This document shows positions 34,194-42,717 of a stretch of DNA of 50,210 nt, piece after piece; positions within the stretch are counted from its first letter, which is position 1, and each line of letters begins with the position of its first letter. The notes under the pieces are model-generated. The model worked only from the letters and a program-made list of their open reading frames with translations. It was not told the origin of the DNA and searched no databases. The DNA is from Planctomycetota bacterium. Its GTDB lineage: Bacteria; Planctomycetota; UBA1135; UBA2386. Location of the stretch: NCBI GenBank assembly GCA_016794485.1, contig JAEUHV010000257.1, forward strand, positions 1 to 50,210. The letters run 5' to 3'. The position numbers and the translations under genes are program-made.

Positions 34194-36128
34194 ATGGATC
34201 CGTTGCCCGCGCAGTCACCACCCACGACGTGCACCCGATGGGTGCGCCCAGGGTCGGCTGTGGTCGTCGGCGCCGTGCAGTGCGGGCTGGTCGCGGCGAT
34301 CGCCGCCGGCCTGCCAGGACCGGCGCCGGCCGCGGCGCTCGTCGTGTTGGCCTTGACGGTGATCGCGGCAACGGTGGTGACGTGGCGCGAGTTGCGCTGC
34401 ACGGCCGCCGCGCACGCCGCCGAAGTGGCGCGCAACCAGTTCGCGGTCGAAGCCGCACTGCGGCGCAGCGAGGAGTTCGCGCGCCTGCACGCCGCGTTCC
34501 TCGAGTTCGCGCGCCTCGACCACGCCGACTTCGAGGCCGCCGCGCGCGTGCTGCTCGCCCGCACCTGCTGCCTCTTGCGCGTGGCTCGCGCGAGCCTGTG
34601 GTTGTTCGACGCCGAACGGCGCAACCTGGTCTGCAAGGTGTTGTGCAAGGACGTCGAACGCTTCGAGTCGGGCCTGGCGCTGCCGGTGGCGTCGTTCCCG
34701 CGGTACTTCGCGGCGCTGCTCGGCGAGCGGTTCCTCGCCGCCGACGACGCGCAGGCCGACCCGCGCACCAGCGAGTTCGCCGCGACCTATCTGCAGCCGC
34801 TGGGGATCACATCGATGCTCGACTGCGGCCTGTGGCAGCAGCAGAACGTGATCGGCGTCGTGTGCCTCGAGCACGTCGGGGCGCCGCGCCACTGGAGTGT
34901 CGAGGAGCGCGATTTCGTCGCCTCGGTCGCGGACATCGCCATGCTGGTGGTGGAGGCGTCGCAGCGGCGCGCGGCGAACCAGGCGCTGGAGCAGGCCAAG
35001 GTCGCGGCCGAGGCCGCCAACCAGGCCAAGGGCGAGTTCCTCGCCAACATGAGCCACGAGATCCGCACGCCGATGAACGGCATCCTCGGCTTCACCGAGC
35101 TGCTGGGCCAGTCGGGGTTGACGGACCAGCAGCGCGACTGGGTCGGCACGATCGACCAGTCGGCGCGGTCGCTGCTGACGGTGATCAACGACGTGCTCGA
35201 CACTTCGCGGCTGGAGGCCGGCAAGCTCGAGATCGAGCGGGTGCCGTTCGACCTCGGACTCATCGTCGACCAGGTGCGGGCGATGTTCGCTCCATCGGCG
35301 CGCACCAAGGACCTGTTGTTGCGGGTCGAGTGCCCGGAGCACGCGTGGGCCATCGGGGATCCGGTGCGCGCGCGGCAGGTGCTCACCAACCTGATCGGCA
35401 ACGCCCTGAAGTTCACCGCCGCGGGTGAGGTGACGGTGCGCGTCCGGTGCGACGGCGCAAAAGCCCGGATCGAGGTCGAAGACACCGGCATCGGCATCCC
35501 GACCGACAAGCTCGGGCTGCTGTTCCAGAAGTTCAGCCAGGTCGAGAGTTCGACCGCGCGACGCTACGGCGGCACCGGCCTCGGCCTCGCGATCAGCAAG
35601 CGGCTGGTCGAGGGCATGGGCGGCACGATGGGGGTGCGCAGCGAGGACGGCCGCGGTTCGACGTTCTGGTTGGAGTTGGCCGCCTGCGAACCGGTGCCGG
35701 TGAAGGCCGCCGCGCGCGTGGTGCCCGACCCGGCCCACTTCGCGGCGCCGGGCCAGCGTCGGCGCATCCTGCTGGTCGAGGACAACGCGGTGAACCAGCG
35801 GCTCGGCCGGGCGATGCTCGAGAAGCTCGGCTACGAGGTGGCGCTCGCCGCCGACGGCCGCACGGCGGTCCAGGCCGCCGCGCAACAGCCGTTCGACGCG
35901 ATCCTGATGGATTGCCAGATGCCGGTCATGGACGGGCTCGAAGCGAGTGCGACGATCCGCGCCGAAGAACAGGCCAATGGCCAGCGGCACGTGCCGATCG
36001 TGGCGCTGACCGCGCACGCGTTGGCCGGCGACCGCGAACGCTGCCTTGCGGCCGGCATGGACGACTACCTGACGAAGCCGGTGCAGTTCGCCAGCCTGCG
36101 CGACGCGCTGACGCGCTGGCTGCCGTAG
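34194..36128 (+). CDS. hybrid sensor histidine kinase with GAF and receiver domains
   Basis: A 644-residue protein. Two N-terminal helices (about 20-40 and 45-64) are followed by a GAF domain (about 100-255), HisKA with [12 protein letters not shown] (His288), HATPase ([24 protein letters not shown]) and a C-terminal receiver with [11 protein letters not shown], phospho-acceptor Asp573 in [18 protein letters not shown] and YLTKPV. All catalytic residues are present. The receiver is in the same chain, so signal output needs a phosphotransfer protein encoded elsewhere. ATG 34194 is chosen as the nearest start before the first helix; an ATG at 34062 is possible but would overlap the divergent methyltransferase gene. 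Confidence 0.93.
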   Translation: MDPLPAQSPPTTCTRWVRPGSAVVVGAVQCGLVAAIAAGLPGPAPAAALVVLALTVIAATVVTWRELRCTAAAHAAEVARNQFAVEAALRRSEEFARLHAAFLEFARLDHADFEAAARVLLARTCCLLRVARASLWLFDAERRNLVCKVLCKDVERFESGLALPVASFPRYFAALLGERFLAADDAQADPRTSEFAATYLQPLGITSMLDCGLWQQQNVIGVVCLEHVGAPRHWSVEERDFVASVADIAMLVVEASQRRAANQALEQAKVAAEAANQAKGEFLANMSHEIRTPMNGILGFTELLGQSGLTDQQRDWVGTIDQSARSLLTVINDVLDTSRLEAGKLEIERVPFDLGLIVDQVRAMFAPSARTKDLLLRVECPEHAWAIGDPVRARQVLTNLIGNALKFTAAGEVTVRVRCDGAKARIEVEDTGIGIPTDKLGLLFQKFSQVESSTARRYGGTGLGLAISKRLVEGMGGTMGVRSEDGRGSTFWLELAACEPVPVKAAARVVPDPAHFAAPGQRRRILLVEDNAVNQRLGRAMLEKLGYEVALAADGRTAVQAAAQQPFDAILMDCQMPVMDGLEASATIRAEEQANGQRHVPIVALTAHALAGDRERCLAAGMDDYLTKPVQFASLRDALTRWLP

Positions 36129-36150
36129 CTCGTCGGCCGTCGCGCGTGCG

Positions 36151-36912
36151 ATGATGCGGTGCGTGCCGCACCCCGCCCTCGCCAGCACCGCGCATCGTCC
36201 GTGGCCACTGCCGGACCGTCCGTGGGTCTTGTCGATGGCGTGGCACGACCTGCTGTTCCTGCATTGGCCGGTGCCGGCGGCCGCGTTGCAGGCGCACCTG
36301 CCGCCTGGGCTCGAACTCGAGACGTTCGCCGGCTCGGCCTGGCTCGGGGTCGTGCCGTTCCGCATGGTGCGCACGCGCTGGCGCTTCCTGCCGCCGGTGC
36401 CGACCGCGGGCACCTTCGACGAACTGAACGTGCGCACCTATGTGCGGGCCGGCGGGCGATCCGGCGTGTGGTTCTTCAGTCTCGACGCGGCGAGTCGGCT
36501 CGCGGTCGAAGGGGCCCGGCTCGGCTTTGGCCTGCCGTACTTCCGCGCGCGGATGGCGTGCCGGGTCGAGCACGGCAACGTCGAGTACCGCAGCGAACGG
36601 CACGATCGGCGCGGACCGCCGGCGGTGTTTGCGGCCGGCTGGAGCCAGCGTGGGGGCGGTGCGGTGGCTGCACCCGGGTCGCTCGAGCAGTTCCTGGTCG
36701 AACGGTATGCACTGTTCGCGTGGCGGCGCGGGCGGCTCGTGTGCGGCGAGATCGCGCATGCGCCGTGGCGTCTCGCCCCCGCCGAAGTGCGGATCGATGC
36801 GTGCGACATGGGGCGGATCCTGGGTTTGGCGCTGCCGCCCGCACCGGTTTCGGCCCTGGCGGCGGCGGCGCTGGACGTCGCCGCGTTCGCACCGCGGCCT
36901 GCCCCCGCTTGA
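36151..36912 (+). CDS. DUF2071 (YqjF-like) protein
   Basis: A 253-residue cytoplasmic protein. [29 protein letters not shown] (quoted here only as the pattern W-x-D-L-F-HWPV-LPPGLE-T), then [27 protein letters not shown] and LPYFRARM follow the DUF2071/YqjF family closely. Function is unknown, though the fold is related to acetoacetate decarboxylase-like barrels. It is 22 bp downstream of the hybrid kinase and its last codons overlap the likely infA promoter. Two adjacent ATGs (36151, 36154) can start it. Confidence 0.85.
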   Translation: MMRCVPHPALASTAHRPWPLPDRPWVLSMAWHDLLFLHWPVPAAALQAHLPPGLELETFAGSAWLGVVPFRMVRTRWRFLPPVPTAGTFDELNVRTYVRAGGRSGVWFFSLDAASRLAVEGARLGFGLPYFRARMACRVEHGNVEYRSERHDRRGPPAVFAAGWSQRGGGAVAAPGSLEQFLVERYALFAWRRGRLVCGEIAHAPWRLAPAEVRIDACDMGRILGLALPPAPVSALAAAALDVAAFAPRPAPA

Positions 36913-36938
36913 TCGGCCACCGCCGGACTGCCTAGAAT
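36909..36938 (+). promoter_or_regulatory. sigma70-like promoter for infA
   Basis: TTGATC (36909-36914) and TAGAAT (36933-36938) are spaced by 18 bases. The -10 box matches the consensus at five of six positions and the -35 box at four. Transcription would start near 36945, about 47 bases before the infA GTG. The -35 box overlaps the stop codon of the DUF2071 gene. Confidence 0.55.
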
Positions 36939-36991
36939 CCTCGGCCCGCCGTGGTTCGGACATTCCCGCGCTGCGCCGGTCTGGAGTATTT

Positions 36992-37207
36992 GTGCCCAAA
37001 GAAGAAGCGATCGTCCTGGATGGGACGGTCATCGAGACTCTCGCCAACACGAAGTTCCGCATCCAGGTGGATGGCGGCCACACCGTGCTCGCCCACATCA
37101 GCGGCAAGATGCGCAAGAACTACATCCGCATCATTCCCGGTGACCGCGTCACCGTGGAACTGTCGCCGTACGACCTGACCCGCGGCCGCATCACCTACCG
37201 CGCGTGA
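36992..37207 (+). CDS. infA: translation initiation factor IF-1
   Basis: A 71-residue S1/OB-fold protein matching bacterial IF-1 along its whole length: [16 protein letters not shown] at the start, [19 protein letters not shown] in the middle and [20 protein letters not shown] at the end. It binds the A site of the 30S subunit and helps IF-2 and IF-3 at initiation. The start is GTG with GGAG at 36982-36985. It is not in the usual ribosomal protein cluster; the next gene, an acetyltransferase, begins inside its stop codon (GTGA). Confidence 0.97.
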   Translation: MPKEEAIVLDGTVIETLANTKFRIQVDGGHTVLAHISGKMRKNYIRIIPGDRVTVELSPYDLTRGRITYRA

Positions 37208-37710
37208 CCGGCAGCGAGCCGGTTGCGATCCGTCCGGCGACTCCGTCGGACGTGCCGGCGATCGCGGCATTCATCCGCGCGCTCGCCCGCTACGAGAAGC
37301 TCGAGCACCAGTGCGATGCCGACGAAGCCCGCCTGCGCGCGCACCTGTTCGGGGAACGCCCGGCGTGCAGTGCCCTGATCGCGTGGCTCGGCGAAGAGCG
37401 CGTCGGCTTCGCGTTGTACTTCGCGACCTATTCGACCTTCCGCACCATGCCGTGCCTGTGGCTCGAGGACCTGTTCGTGCCGCCCGAACGGCGTGGCCAC
37501 GGCGTCGGGCTCGCGCTGTTGCGCGCCTTGGCCGCCGAAGCGGTGGCGCGCGGATGCCCGCGGCTCGACTGGGCGGTGCTCGACTGGAACGTGTCGGCGA
37601 TCGGCTTCTACGAGAAGCAGGGCGCCAAGGTCCTGTCCGACTGGCGCGTCTGCCGCCTCGAAGGCGCAGCCCTCACCCGATTGGCCAACGCTCCCGCCCA
37701 GCGCCGTTGA
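37204..37710 (+). CDS. GNAT family N-acetyltransferase (diamine-acetyltransferase-like)
   Basis: A 168-residue protein of the GNAT fold. [26 protein letters not shown] at the N-terminus (pattern IR-A-D-I--I--LA-YEK), [18 protein letters not shown] (acetyl-CoA binding loop R-x-x-G-x-G near 97-102) and [14 protein letters not shown] are typical of the spermidine/spermine or thialysine acetyltransferase branch. It would acetylate a small amine. It starts with GTG overlapping the infA stop, so it is co-translated with infA. Confidence 0.88.
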   Translation: MTGSEPVAIRPATPSDVPAIAAFIRALARYEKLEHQCDADEARLRAHLFGERPACSALIAWLGEERVGFALYFATYSTFRTMPCLWLEDLFVPPERRGHGVGLALLRALAAEAVARGCPRLDWAVLDWNVSAIGFYEKQGAKVLSDWRVCRLEGAALTRLANAPAQRR

Positions 37711-37713
37711 GCC

Positions 37714-37730
37714 ACGCCCGCCGCGGGCGT
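37714..37730 (+). terminator. hairpin after the acetyltransferase gene
   Basis: ACGCCCG and CGGGCGT form a perfect 7-bp stem with a 3-base loop, starting 4 bp after the stop. A second possible stem, GGCTCC (37732-37737) with GGAGCC (37764-37769), touches the stop of the convergent gene. No T-run is present. Confidence 0.45.
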
Positions 37731-37768
37731 CGGCTCCAACCGGGCGTTCGCGTGCGTGTTTGCGGAGC

Positions 37769-39019
37769 CTAGTAGCCGGCCTTCTTGGCCAGCCACTTGC
37801 GCCACGGTTCGTCCAGGTCCTCGACGCGAAGGCCCATCGCCTTGTCGAACGCCGAACTGCTGTCGCCCTTGCGTTCCTTCAGCGCGGTGCGCACGAACTT
37901 CAGGAACGGCTCGCGCGTGACCGGCTGGTTGTCCGGTTCGAGCAGCCACGCGACGAACGTCGTCGCCGCACTCCAGTTGGTCGCCGTCGCGGTGTCGTCG
38001 GTGAGGTAGTAGCTGCCGTACATCGGCAGGTGCAACAGGTGCGTTAGGCGGTAGCCGCGGCCGAGCGCCTGCAGCGACTGCACGTCGAGCCCCCTCGGTT
38101 CGGTTGGGGCGGCCATGCCGTTCGGTCCCTGCATCGAATTCTCCAGCCACATGCCGAGCCCGATCTCGAGCCACGCGCAGACGCGGTCGCGGTCGTCGCG
38201 GCCGTTCGCTTCGCCGATCAGGGTGCGGTAGAGCAGGCCCTGCGCGCCGACGAAGAACAGCCGTTCGGGCCGCACCGGCTGCGGACCCGAGTAGAACGTG
38301 CGGGCGACGTCGCCGTGCGGCGGGGGCACGAAGTACGGCAACGGCCGGAAGCCCCACTTCTGGAACTCGTCGACGTTGCGCGCCGCGTGCACCTCGATCG
38401 GCTGCAGGACTTCGGCAAGGCCGAGGTCCTTGCCGAACCGGGCGAACCAGTGGGCGCCGGCGGACTCGAGGTCGAGCAGCGCGCCGACGTTGGTGGCGAG
38501 GCCGGCGGTGCAGGTCAGCGCGAAGCGTTCGCCGACGAGGCGCAGCGGCTGCTTCTGCAGCACGAGTTCGAGTTGTTCGCGCGTGTGCTTCTTGCCGTCG
38601 TGTTCCCACAACCAGCCCTTCGGGCCCTTCTGGTGGCCGAGGAACGTGTGCGCGGCTTCGTCGTCGTCCTGCAGCGCCAGCCACATCGCCTGCAGCCGCG
38701 CCATCCCAGCGAGCCCCTGGACCTTGGCGTGGTCGACCAGGAACGACTGCGCCTTCCTGCTGTCCTTCTGTCGCACGCGCCGTTCGCAGAACGCCGCGAG
38801 GCGATCACCGACCAGGTCCATCGTCGCGACTTCGGCCCGCGGAATGCGCACTCGGCGGCCGCCCTGCAGCACCACGATCTCGGTGGCGGCGAACGGTTCG
38901 ACGACGCGACCCTGCACGACCTTGCCGTCGGTGCGGGTGACGTTGTCGCGCTGGTCGTCCTGGGAACGGAGCCCGCCCAGGGCGGCGAGGCCGACGAACA
39001 GCAGGGCAGTGCGGGCCAT
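37769..39019 (-). CDS. exported protein with SH3-like N-terminal domain, function unknown
   Basis: A 416-residue exported protein with a signal peptide (1 to about 20, ending LRSQ). Residues about 26-65 (RTDGKVVQGRVV, TEIVVLQGGRRVRIPRAEV) look like a small SH3/Sm-like beta barrel that recurs in planctomycete exported proteins. The C-terminal half (VCAWLEIGLGMWLEN, TTFVAWLLEP, EPFLKFVRTALKERKG) recalls DUF1570/peptidase-MA-like domains, but I see no HExxH, so peptidase activity is not supported. It stands alone, convergent to the acetyltransferase and divergent from the next gene. Confidence 0.7.
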   Translation of the reverse strand: MARTALLFVGLAALGGLRSQDDQRDNVTRTDGKVVQGRVVEPFAATEIVVLQGGRRVRIPRAEVATMDLVGDRLAAFCERRVRQKDSRKAQSFLVDHAKVQGLAGMARLQAMWLALQDDDEAAHTFLGHQKGPKGWLWEHDGKKHTREQLELVLQKQPLRLVGERFALTCTAGLATNVGALLDLESAGAHWFARFGKDLGLAEVLQPIEVHAARNVDEFQKWGFRPLPYFVPPPHGDVARTFYSGPQPVRPERLFFVGAQGLLYRTLIGEANGRDDRDRVCAWLEIGLGMWLENSMQGPNGMAAPTEPRGLDVQSLQALGRGYRLTHLLHLPMYGSYYLTDDTATATNWSAATTFVAWLLEPDNQPVTREPFLKFVRTALKERKGDSSSAFDKAMGLRVEDLDEPWRKWLAKKAGY

Positions 39020-39102
39020 GGGAGCGAATGGTAGCGCCGTTGCGCCGTATCTTCCGCGCGGCTTGACACGGCCTGCGCAATGCCCGGGGATCCTGGCAGT
39101 CC

Positions 39103-40029
39103 GTGCGATACCTGGAAACCTGCAGGCGTGTCCTGGTTCGGGCGGCTGCGACGCTGTGCGTCGGCGTGCTCTTCGTGGTGACCTTGGCGTGGATGCCGCG
39201 GGCCGCCCGGGCGATCCTGCGGGTGACCCCGGGGCCGCATCCGGCGTTGCCGGCCGACGAGCTGGTCGTGCATTCGTTCAACGTCTTCGGCCTGCCGTGG
39301 CCGGTCGGCGATGTCGCGACGGCCCGGTGCGCCATCTTGGCCGGACGCATCGTCGACGAACGTCCAGACGTGGTGGCGTTGCAGGAGGTCTGGGACGCGA
39401 CGGCGCGCGAACCGTTGCTGGTGCCCGGATACCACGCAGCGTGGTGTGACTCGCCGCAGGGCCTGCTCGGGCAGAGTGGCCTGCTCACGTTGTCGCGGTT
39501 CCCCGTGCTCGAGGCGAAGTCGTTCGCCTTCACCGGTGGGTCGGGGCTCGAGGCGCTGGTCGGCAAGGGGGCTTTGCGCACCGTGCTGGCCGTGTCGCTC
39601 GACCAGCGGCTTGCGGTCTGGAACGTGCATCTGCAGAGCGGCGATGCCCAGGCGACGCGATTGCGCCAACTCGACGAGCTGTGCGGCTGGATCGCCGCGG
39701 CGGGGGACGAACCGCGCGTCGTCGTCGGTGACTTCAACTGCGGGCCCGGGTGCGCCGAATGGCCGACGTTCGTCACGCGGCTCGGCGCGGTGGGCGTGGT
39801 GCTCGGCAGCGGCGACCAGTGCACCTACGACTGCCGCGTGAATCCCCTCGCCGCGCCGGAGCCTCCGGCCGGCATCGACCATGTCTTCGTCGATCGACGC
39901 GCGCACGGTGGCCACGCGCCCGGATGGCGCATCCACGATCGCCCGACCGACGGCCGCTTCCTGTCCGACCATTTCGGGGTCGCGGTGCGGTTGCCGATCC
40001 GATCGTCGGCGTTCGCGTGGACGCGATGA
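39103..40029 (+). CDS. endonuclease/exonuclease/phosphatase family protein, membrane-anchored or exported
   Basis: A 308-residue protein starting with GTG. An N-terminal helix (about 10-31) anchors or exports it. The catalytic domain carries the EEP motifs: HSFNVFGLPW (metal Asn), VVALQEVWD (metal Glu), WNVHLQSG, VVVGDFNCGPG and FLSDHFGVAV (catalytic Asp-His). Members include DNase I, sphingomyelinases and inositol-phosphate phosphatases. An extracytoplasmic location and the following membrane protein suggest a lipid or phosphoester substrate rather than DNA, but that is inference. TTGACA at 39063 could be a -35 box; no good -10 box follows. Confidence 0.85.
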   Translation: MRYLETCRRVLVRAAATLCVGVLFVVTLAWMPRAARAILRVTPGPHPALPADELVVHSFNVFGLPWPVGDVATARCAILAGRIVDERPDVVALQEVWDATAREPLLVPGYHAAWCDSPQGLLGQSGLLTLSRFPVLEAKSFAFTGGSGLEALVGKGALRTVLAVSLDQRLAVWNVHLQSGDAQATRLRQLDELCGWIAAAGDEPRVVVGDFNCGPGCAEWPTFVTRLGAVGVVLGSGDQCTYDCRVNPLAAPEPPAGIDHVFVDRRAHGGHAPGWRIHDRPTDGRFLSDHFGVAVRLPIRSSAFAWTR

Positions 40030-41216
40030 ACTCGCTGGCCGGAGCCTGGCTGGTGCCGGTGCCCGTCGTCGCCTGGTACGTGCTGCGCGCTCTCGGGCTT
40101 CCCGTCGGCGCCGCCGAGGACGTCGTGACCTTGCTGGTGATGGTGCCGCTCGGCGGGCCACACGTCGTCGCGACGCTCGAACGCACGGTGTTCGCTGCCG
40201 AGTTCTGGCGCGAACATCGCGCCCAGGCCGCCGCCGCGGCCTTGGTGCTCGTGGGCACGGCCGTCTGCGCGGTGACGAGCGTGTTCCTGGGGGCGCGCAT
40301 CGCCGGTGCGCCGCCGATGGCGTGGTTGCTCACGTTCTTCTTCTTCTGGGCCGGGCTGCACGTCGTGCAGCAGCACGGCTACGTGGCGCGCCGCATGGCG
40401 GCGGCCGAGAGCGGCGTGCGGCCGGCGACGATCTGGTCGGAACAGCTCCTGCTGGCGCTGTCGCTGTACCCGGTGTCGTTGTTCCGCATGTCGATGGCCG
40501 AAGGCGGCGCGAACGGTGGCGGCGCGGCGGATCCGGCGGCGCTGGCGACCGTGATCGTGCGGGCGCTCGGTGGCAGTTCGGCGTTCGCGGACGACTATGT
40601 GTTCCGCATCGGCCGCAACGCGCCGATCCTGCCGGACTGGGCGCGCCATCCCGCCCTGTGGATCGCGGTGACGGTCGCGTTCCTGCTCGCCGCCGTCGTG
40701 TTCGCCGCCGCGGCGCTGCGGGACCACCGGGCCGGGCGGCCGTTCGGGCGGCGACGGGCGCTGGTGACGACCGTGGCTTCGACGTGCTTCCTGGTGCCGC
40801 TGCTGCCGAACCTGGACAGCGCCTTCCAGGGCGTCAATGCATGGCACAGCCTGCAGTACCTGGCCCTGTCGCGGGTGCTGCAACACGACGCCTCGTGCGC
40901 TCGTGGCGACGGCGCGCACCCTGCGGTCACGCTCGAATCCCCGCTGCGGACGTGGCTGCGAGGGCTGGGCCTCACCCTGGTCCTGGTCGGCGTGATGCTC
41001 GGCGCCGCGTTCGTGATCGAGGTCGCCAGCGGCGGCGCGTTCGTGATGTTCGGCCACGACGTTCCGCCGCGCGACGCGTCGGGGCAGCCGCTGTATCGCC
41101 CCGGTTCGGTGTTGCTCGCCTACTGGCTGGTGGGCTTCGGATTCCTGCTGGTGCACTACCTGCTCGATTCGCTGCACTTCGTGCGGCCGCCCGCGCGAAC
41201 GATCACGGCAGGATGA
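40026..41216 (+). CDS. polytopic membrane protein with conserved-looking histidines, unknown family
   Basis: A 396-residue protein with about nine or ten transmembrane helices. Histidines lie in or next to helices in several motifs: LGGPHVV, GLHVVQQHGYVARR, NAWHSLQYLAL and LVHYLLDSLHFVRPP. Such a pattern recalls membrane metal-dependent oxygenases (Brp/Blh-like or fatty-acid hydroxylase-like), but I cannot assign it to either. Its ATG overlaps the EEP gene stop (ATGA, 40026-40029), so the pair is co-expressed. The 3' end overlaps the convergent GH3-family gene by 14 bp. Confidence 0.68.
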   Translation: MNSLAGAWLVPVPVVAWYVLRALGLPVGAAEDVVTLLVMVPLGGPHVVATLERTVFAAEFWREHRAQAAAAALVLVGTAVCAVTSVFLGARIAGAPPMAWLLTFFFFWAGLHVVQQHGYVARRMAAAESGVRPATIWSEQLLLALSLYPVSLFRMSMAEGGANGGGAADPAALATVIVRALGGSSAFADDYVFRIGRNAPILPDWARHPALWIAVTVAFLLAAVVFAAAALRDHRAGRPFGRRRALVTTVASTCFLVPLLPNLDSAFQGVNAWHSLQYLALSRVLQHDASCARGDGAHPAVTLESPLRTWLRGLGLTLVLVGVMLGAAFVIEVASGGAFVMFGHDVPPRDASGQPLYRPGSVLLAYWLVGFGFLLVHYLLDSLHFVRPPARTITAG

Positions 41217-42717
41217 ACATGCCCAGCAACTCGTCGCGCGCACTCGCGTCGAGCACCCGCGGCACCTTGACCTGGCCACCGATGCGGCCGCGCCGCCGCA
41301 GGAACTCGACGAACGCACCGGCCGGCAGGCATTCCACCACAGGCTCGCGCAGGCCGTAGGTGCGGTGGGTCGCGTAGTCCTCGTTGCCCTGCTGCAGCGT
41401 GGTGTCGAGGATGCGGGCGAACGTCTGCAGATCGGCGGGTTCGCGATGGAACTCGACGAACCAGCGATGGCCGCCCATGGGTTCGCCGGGTTCGGGAAAG
41501 CGCACGCCCACGACGAACTCGCTGACGATGGCCGAAGTGGCGGCAGCCGCAGCCGCGATGCCGCGTTCGAGTTCGCCGCCGCTCACGTGCTCGCCGAACG
41601 CGTTCAGCGTGTGCGCGATGCGGCCGGCGAAGCGCAGTCGAAGCGGCCGGGTCGAGGTGAAGCGCACCACGTCGCCGACCAGGTAGGAGACGATGCCCGC
41701 GTCGGTGGTCAGCGCGATGGCGTAGTCCACTCCAGGCTCGACCTCGGCGGCGCCGAAGCGGCGTGGGGCCGCGTTCCCGAGTTCATCCACCGGCACGAAC
41801 TCGAACACCGAGCCGCGGTCGAGCAAGGGCAGCATGCCGGCATCGGCGTCGCCGTCCTGCACCGCGAGCATGCCGCCTTCGGACGCGGAGTAGGTGTCCG
41901 TGTAGCGGATCGGCCGCCCGACCAGTTCGTGCAGGCGATCGGCATACGGCGCGAACGTCACCCCGCCGTGCACGAACAACTGCAGGTTCGGCCACACGTC
42001 GGCGAGGCAGCGGGCCGGGCGACCCGCGGCGCGCGCGTGTGCGAGCACCGACTCGCCGAACAGCACGATCCACGACGGCACGCCGGCGAGCATGCGCAGG
42101 TCGACGCCCATGGTCTGCGCCGCGGCAGCGGCCACCTTCTCCTCCCACGACGGCATGCCGCGCACGCTCGCGTCCGGCGTGTGCAGCGAGCGCAGGCAGC
42201 GTGGCACGTGCAGGGCCATGATCCCGGTGTTGTCGCCCACGAACACGTCGCCTTGGCGCCGCAGTGCGGTCGAGCCGCCGAGGAACAGCAGTTTGCCGTC
42301 GAACAGGTCGCCGCCGTGTGCGGCGAGGTGCGGCACCAGCGCGTCGAAGCCGCCGCGCCGATTGCTGGCGATGGTGGCGTCGCTGACGGGCAGGAACTTC
42401 TCGCCCGACGTCGTGCCGGAACTGATGGCCCAGAACCGGACCAGGCCGGGCCAGCAGACGTCGCGTTCGCCGGCGCGGGCCCGTTCCCACCAGGGTCTGC
42501 GCGCCGCGTAGTCGCCGAGCGGCACCGCGGCCGCGAGGTCGCGCAGCGAGCGCACCCGGTGCAGGCCGTGTTCGCGGCCGAACGCCGTCGGAGCGATCCG
42601 CGCCAGCAGGTTGGCCAGCAGGTGCTCCTGCGCAGGCCCCGGGGCGTGGGCGTTGGCCTGCATCGTGCGCAAACGGCGGCGTGCGATGCGGGCAGCGGCG
42701 GCTCCGAGGCAGCTCAC
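41203..42717 (-). CDS. GH3-family adenylate-forming enzyme (acyl-acid amido synthetase-like)
   Basis: A 504-residue protein of the GH3 family (named after plant auxin/jasmonate amido synthetases). Visible motifs are FGREHGL (about 46-52), the ATP loop SSGTTSGEKF (99-108), TDTYSASEGGMLAVQ in the centre, and a C-terminal domain starting near ISYLVGDVVRF-like GIVSYLVGDVVRF with FGEHVSG. GH3 enzymes activate a carboxylate as the acyl-AMP and join it to an amine. The bacterial substrate is unknown. I chose the GTG at 42717, because GH3 proteins have a basic helix before the FGREHG motif; ATG 42663 is an alternative. It overlaps the GMC oxidoreductase stop (GTGA). Confidence 0.87.
   Translation of the reverse strand: MSCLGAAAARIARRRLRTMQANAHAPGPAQEHLLANLLARIAPTAFGREHGLHRVRSLRDLAAAVPLGDYAARRPWWERARAGERDVCWPGLVRFWAISSGTTSGEKFLPVSDATIASNRRGGFDALVPHLAAHGGDLFDGKLLFLGGSTALRRQGDVFVGDNTGIMALHVPRCLRSLHTPDASVRGMPSWEEKVAAAAAQTMGVDLRMLAGVPSWIVLFGESVLAHARAAGRPARCLADVWPNLQLFVHGGVTFAPYADRLHELVGRPIRYTDTYSASEGGMLAVQDGDADAGMLPLLDRGSVFEFVPVDELGNAAPRRFGAAEVEPGVDYAIALTTDAGIVSYLVGDVVRFTSTRPLRLRFAGRIAHTLNAFGEHVSGGELERGIAAAAAATSAIVSEFVVGVRFPEPGEPMGGHRWFVEFHREPADLQTFARILDTTLQQGNEDYATHRTYGLREPVVECLPAGAFVEFLRRRGRIGGQVKVPRVLDASARDELLGMFILP

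Noticed and set aside
37769-39019. Zinc peptidase call for the exported protein
   Set aside because: No HExxH or other zinc-binding pair is visible despite the overall resemblance.
39063-39068. Consensus TTGACA -35 box before the EEP gene
   Set aside because: No acceptable -10 hexamer is found at 16-18 bases downstream, so I did not list a promoter.
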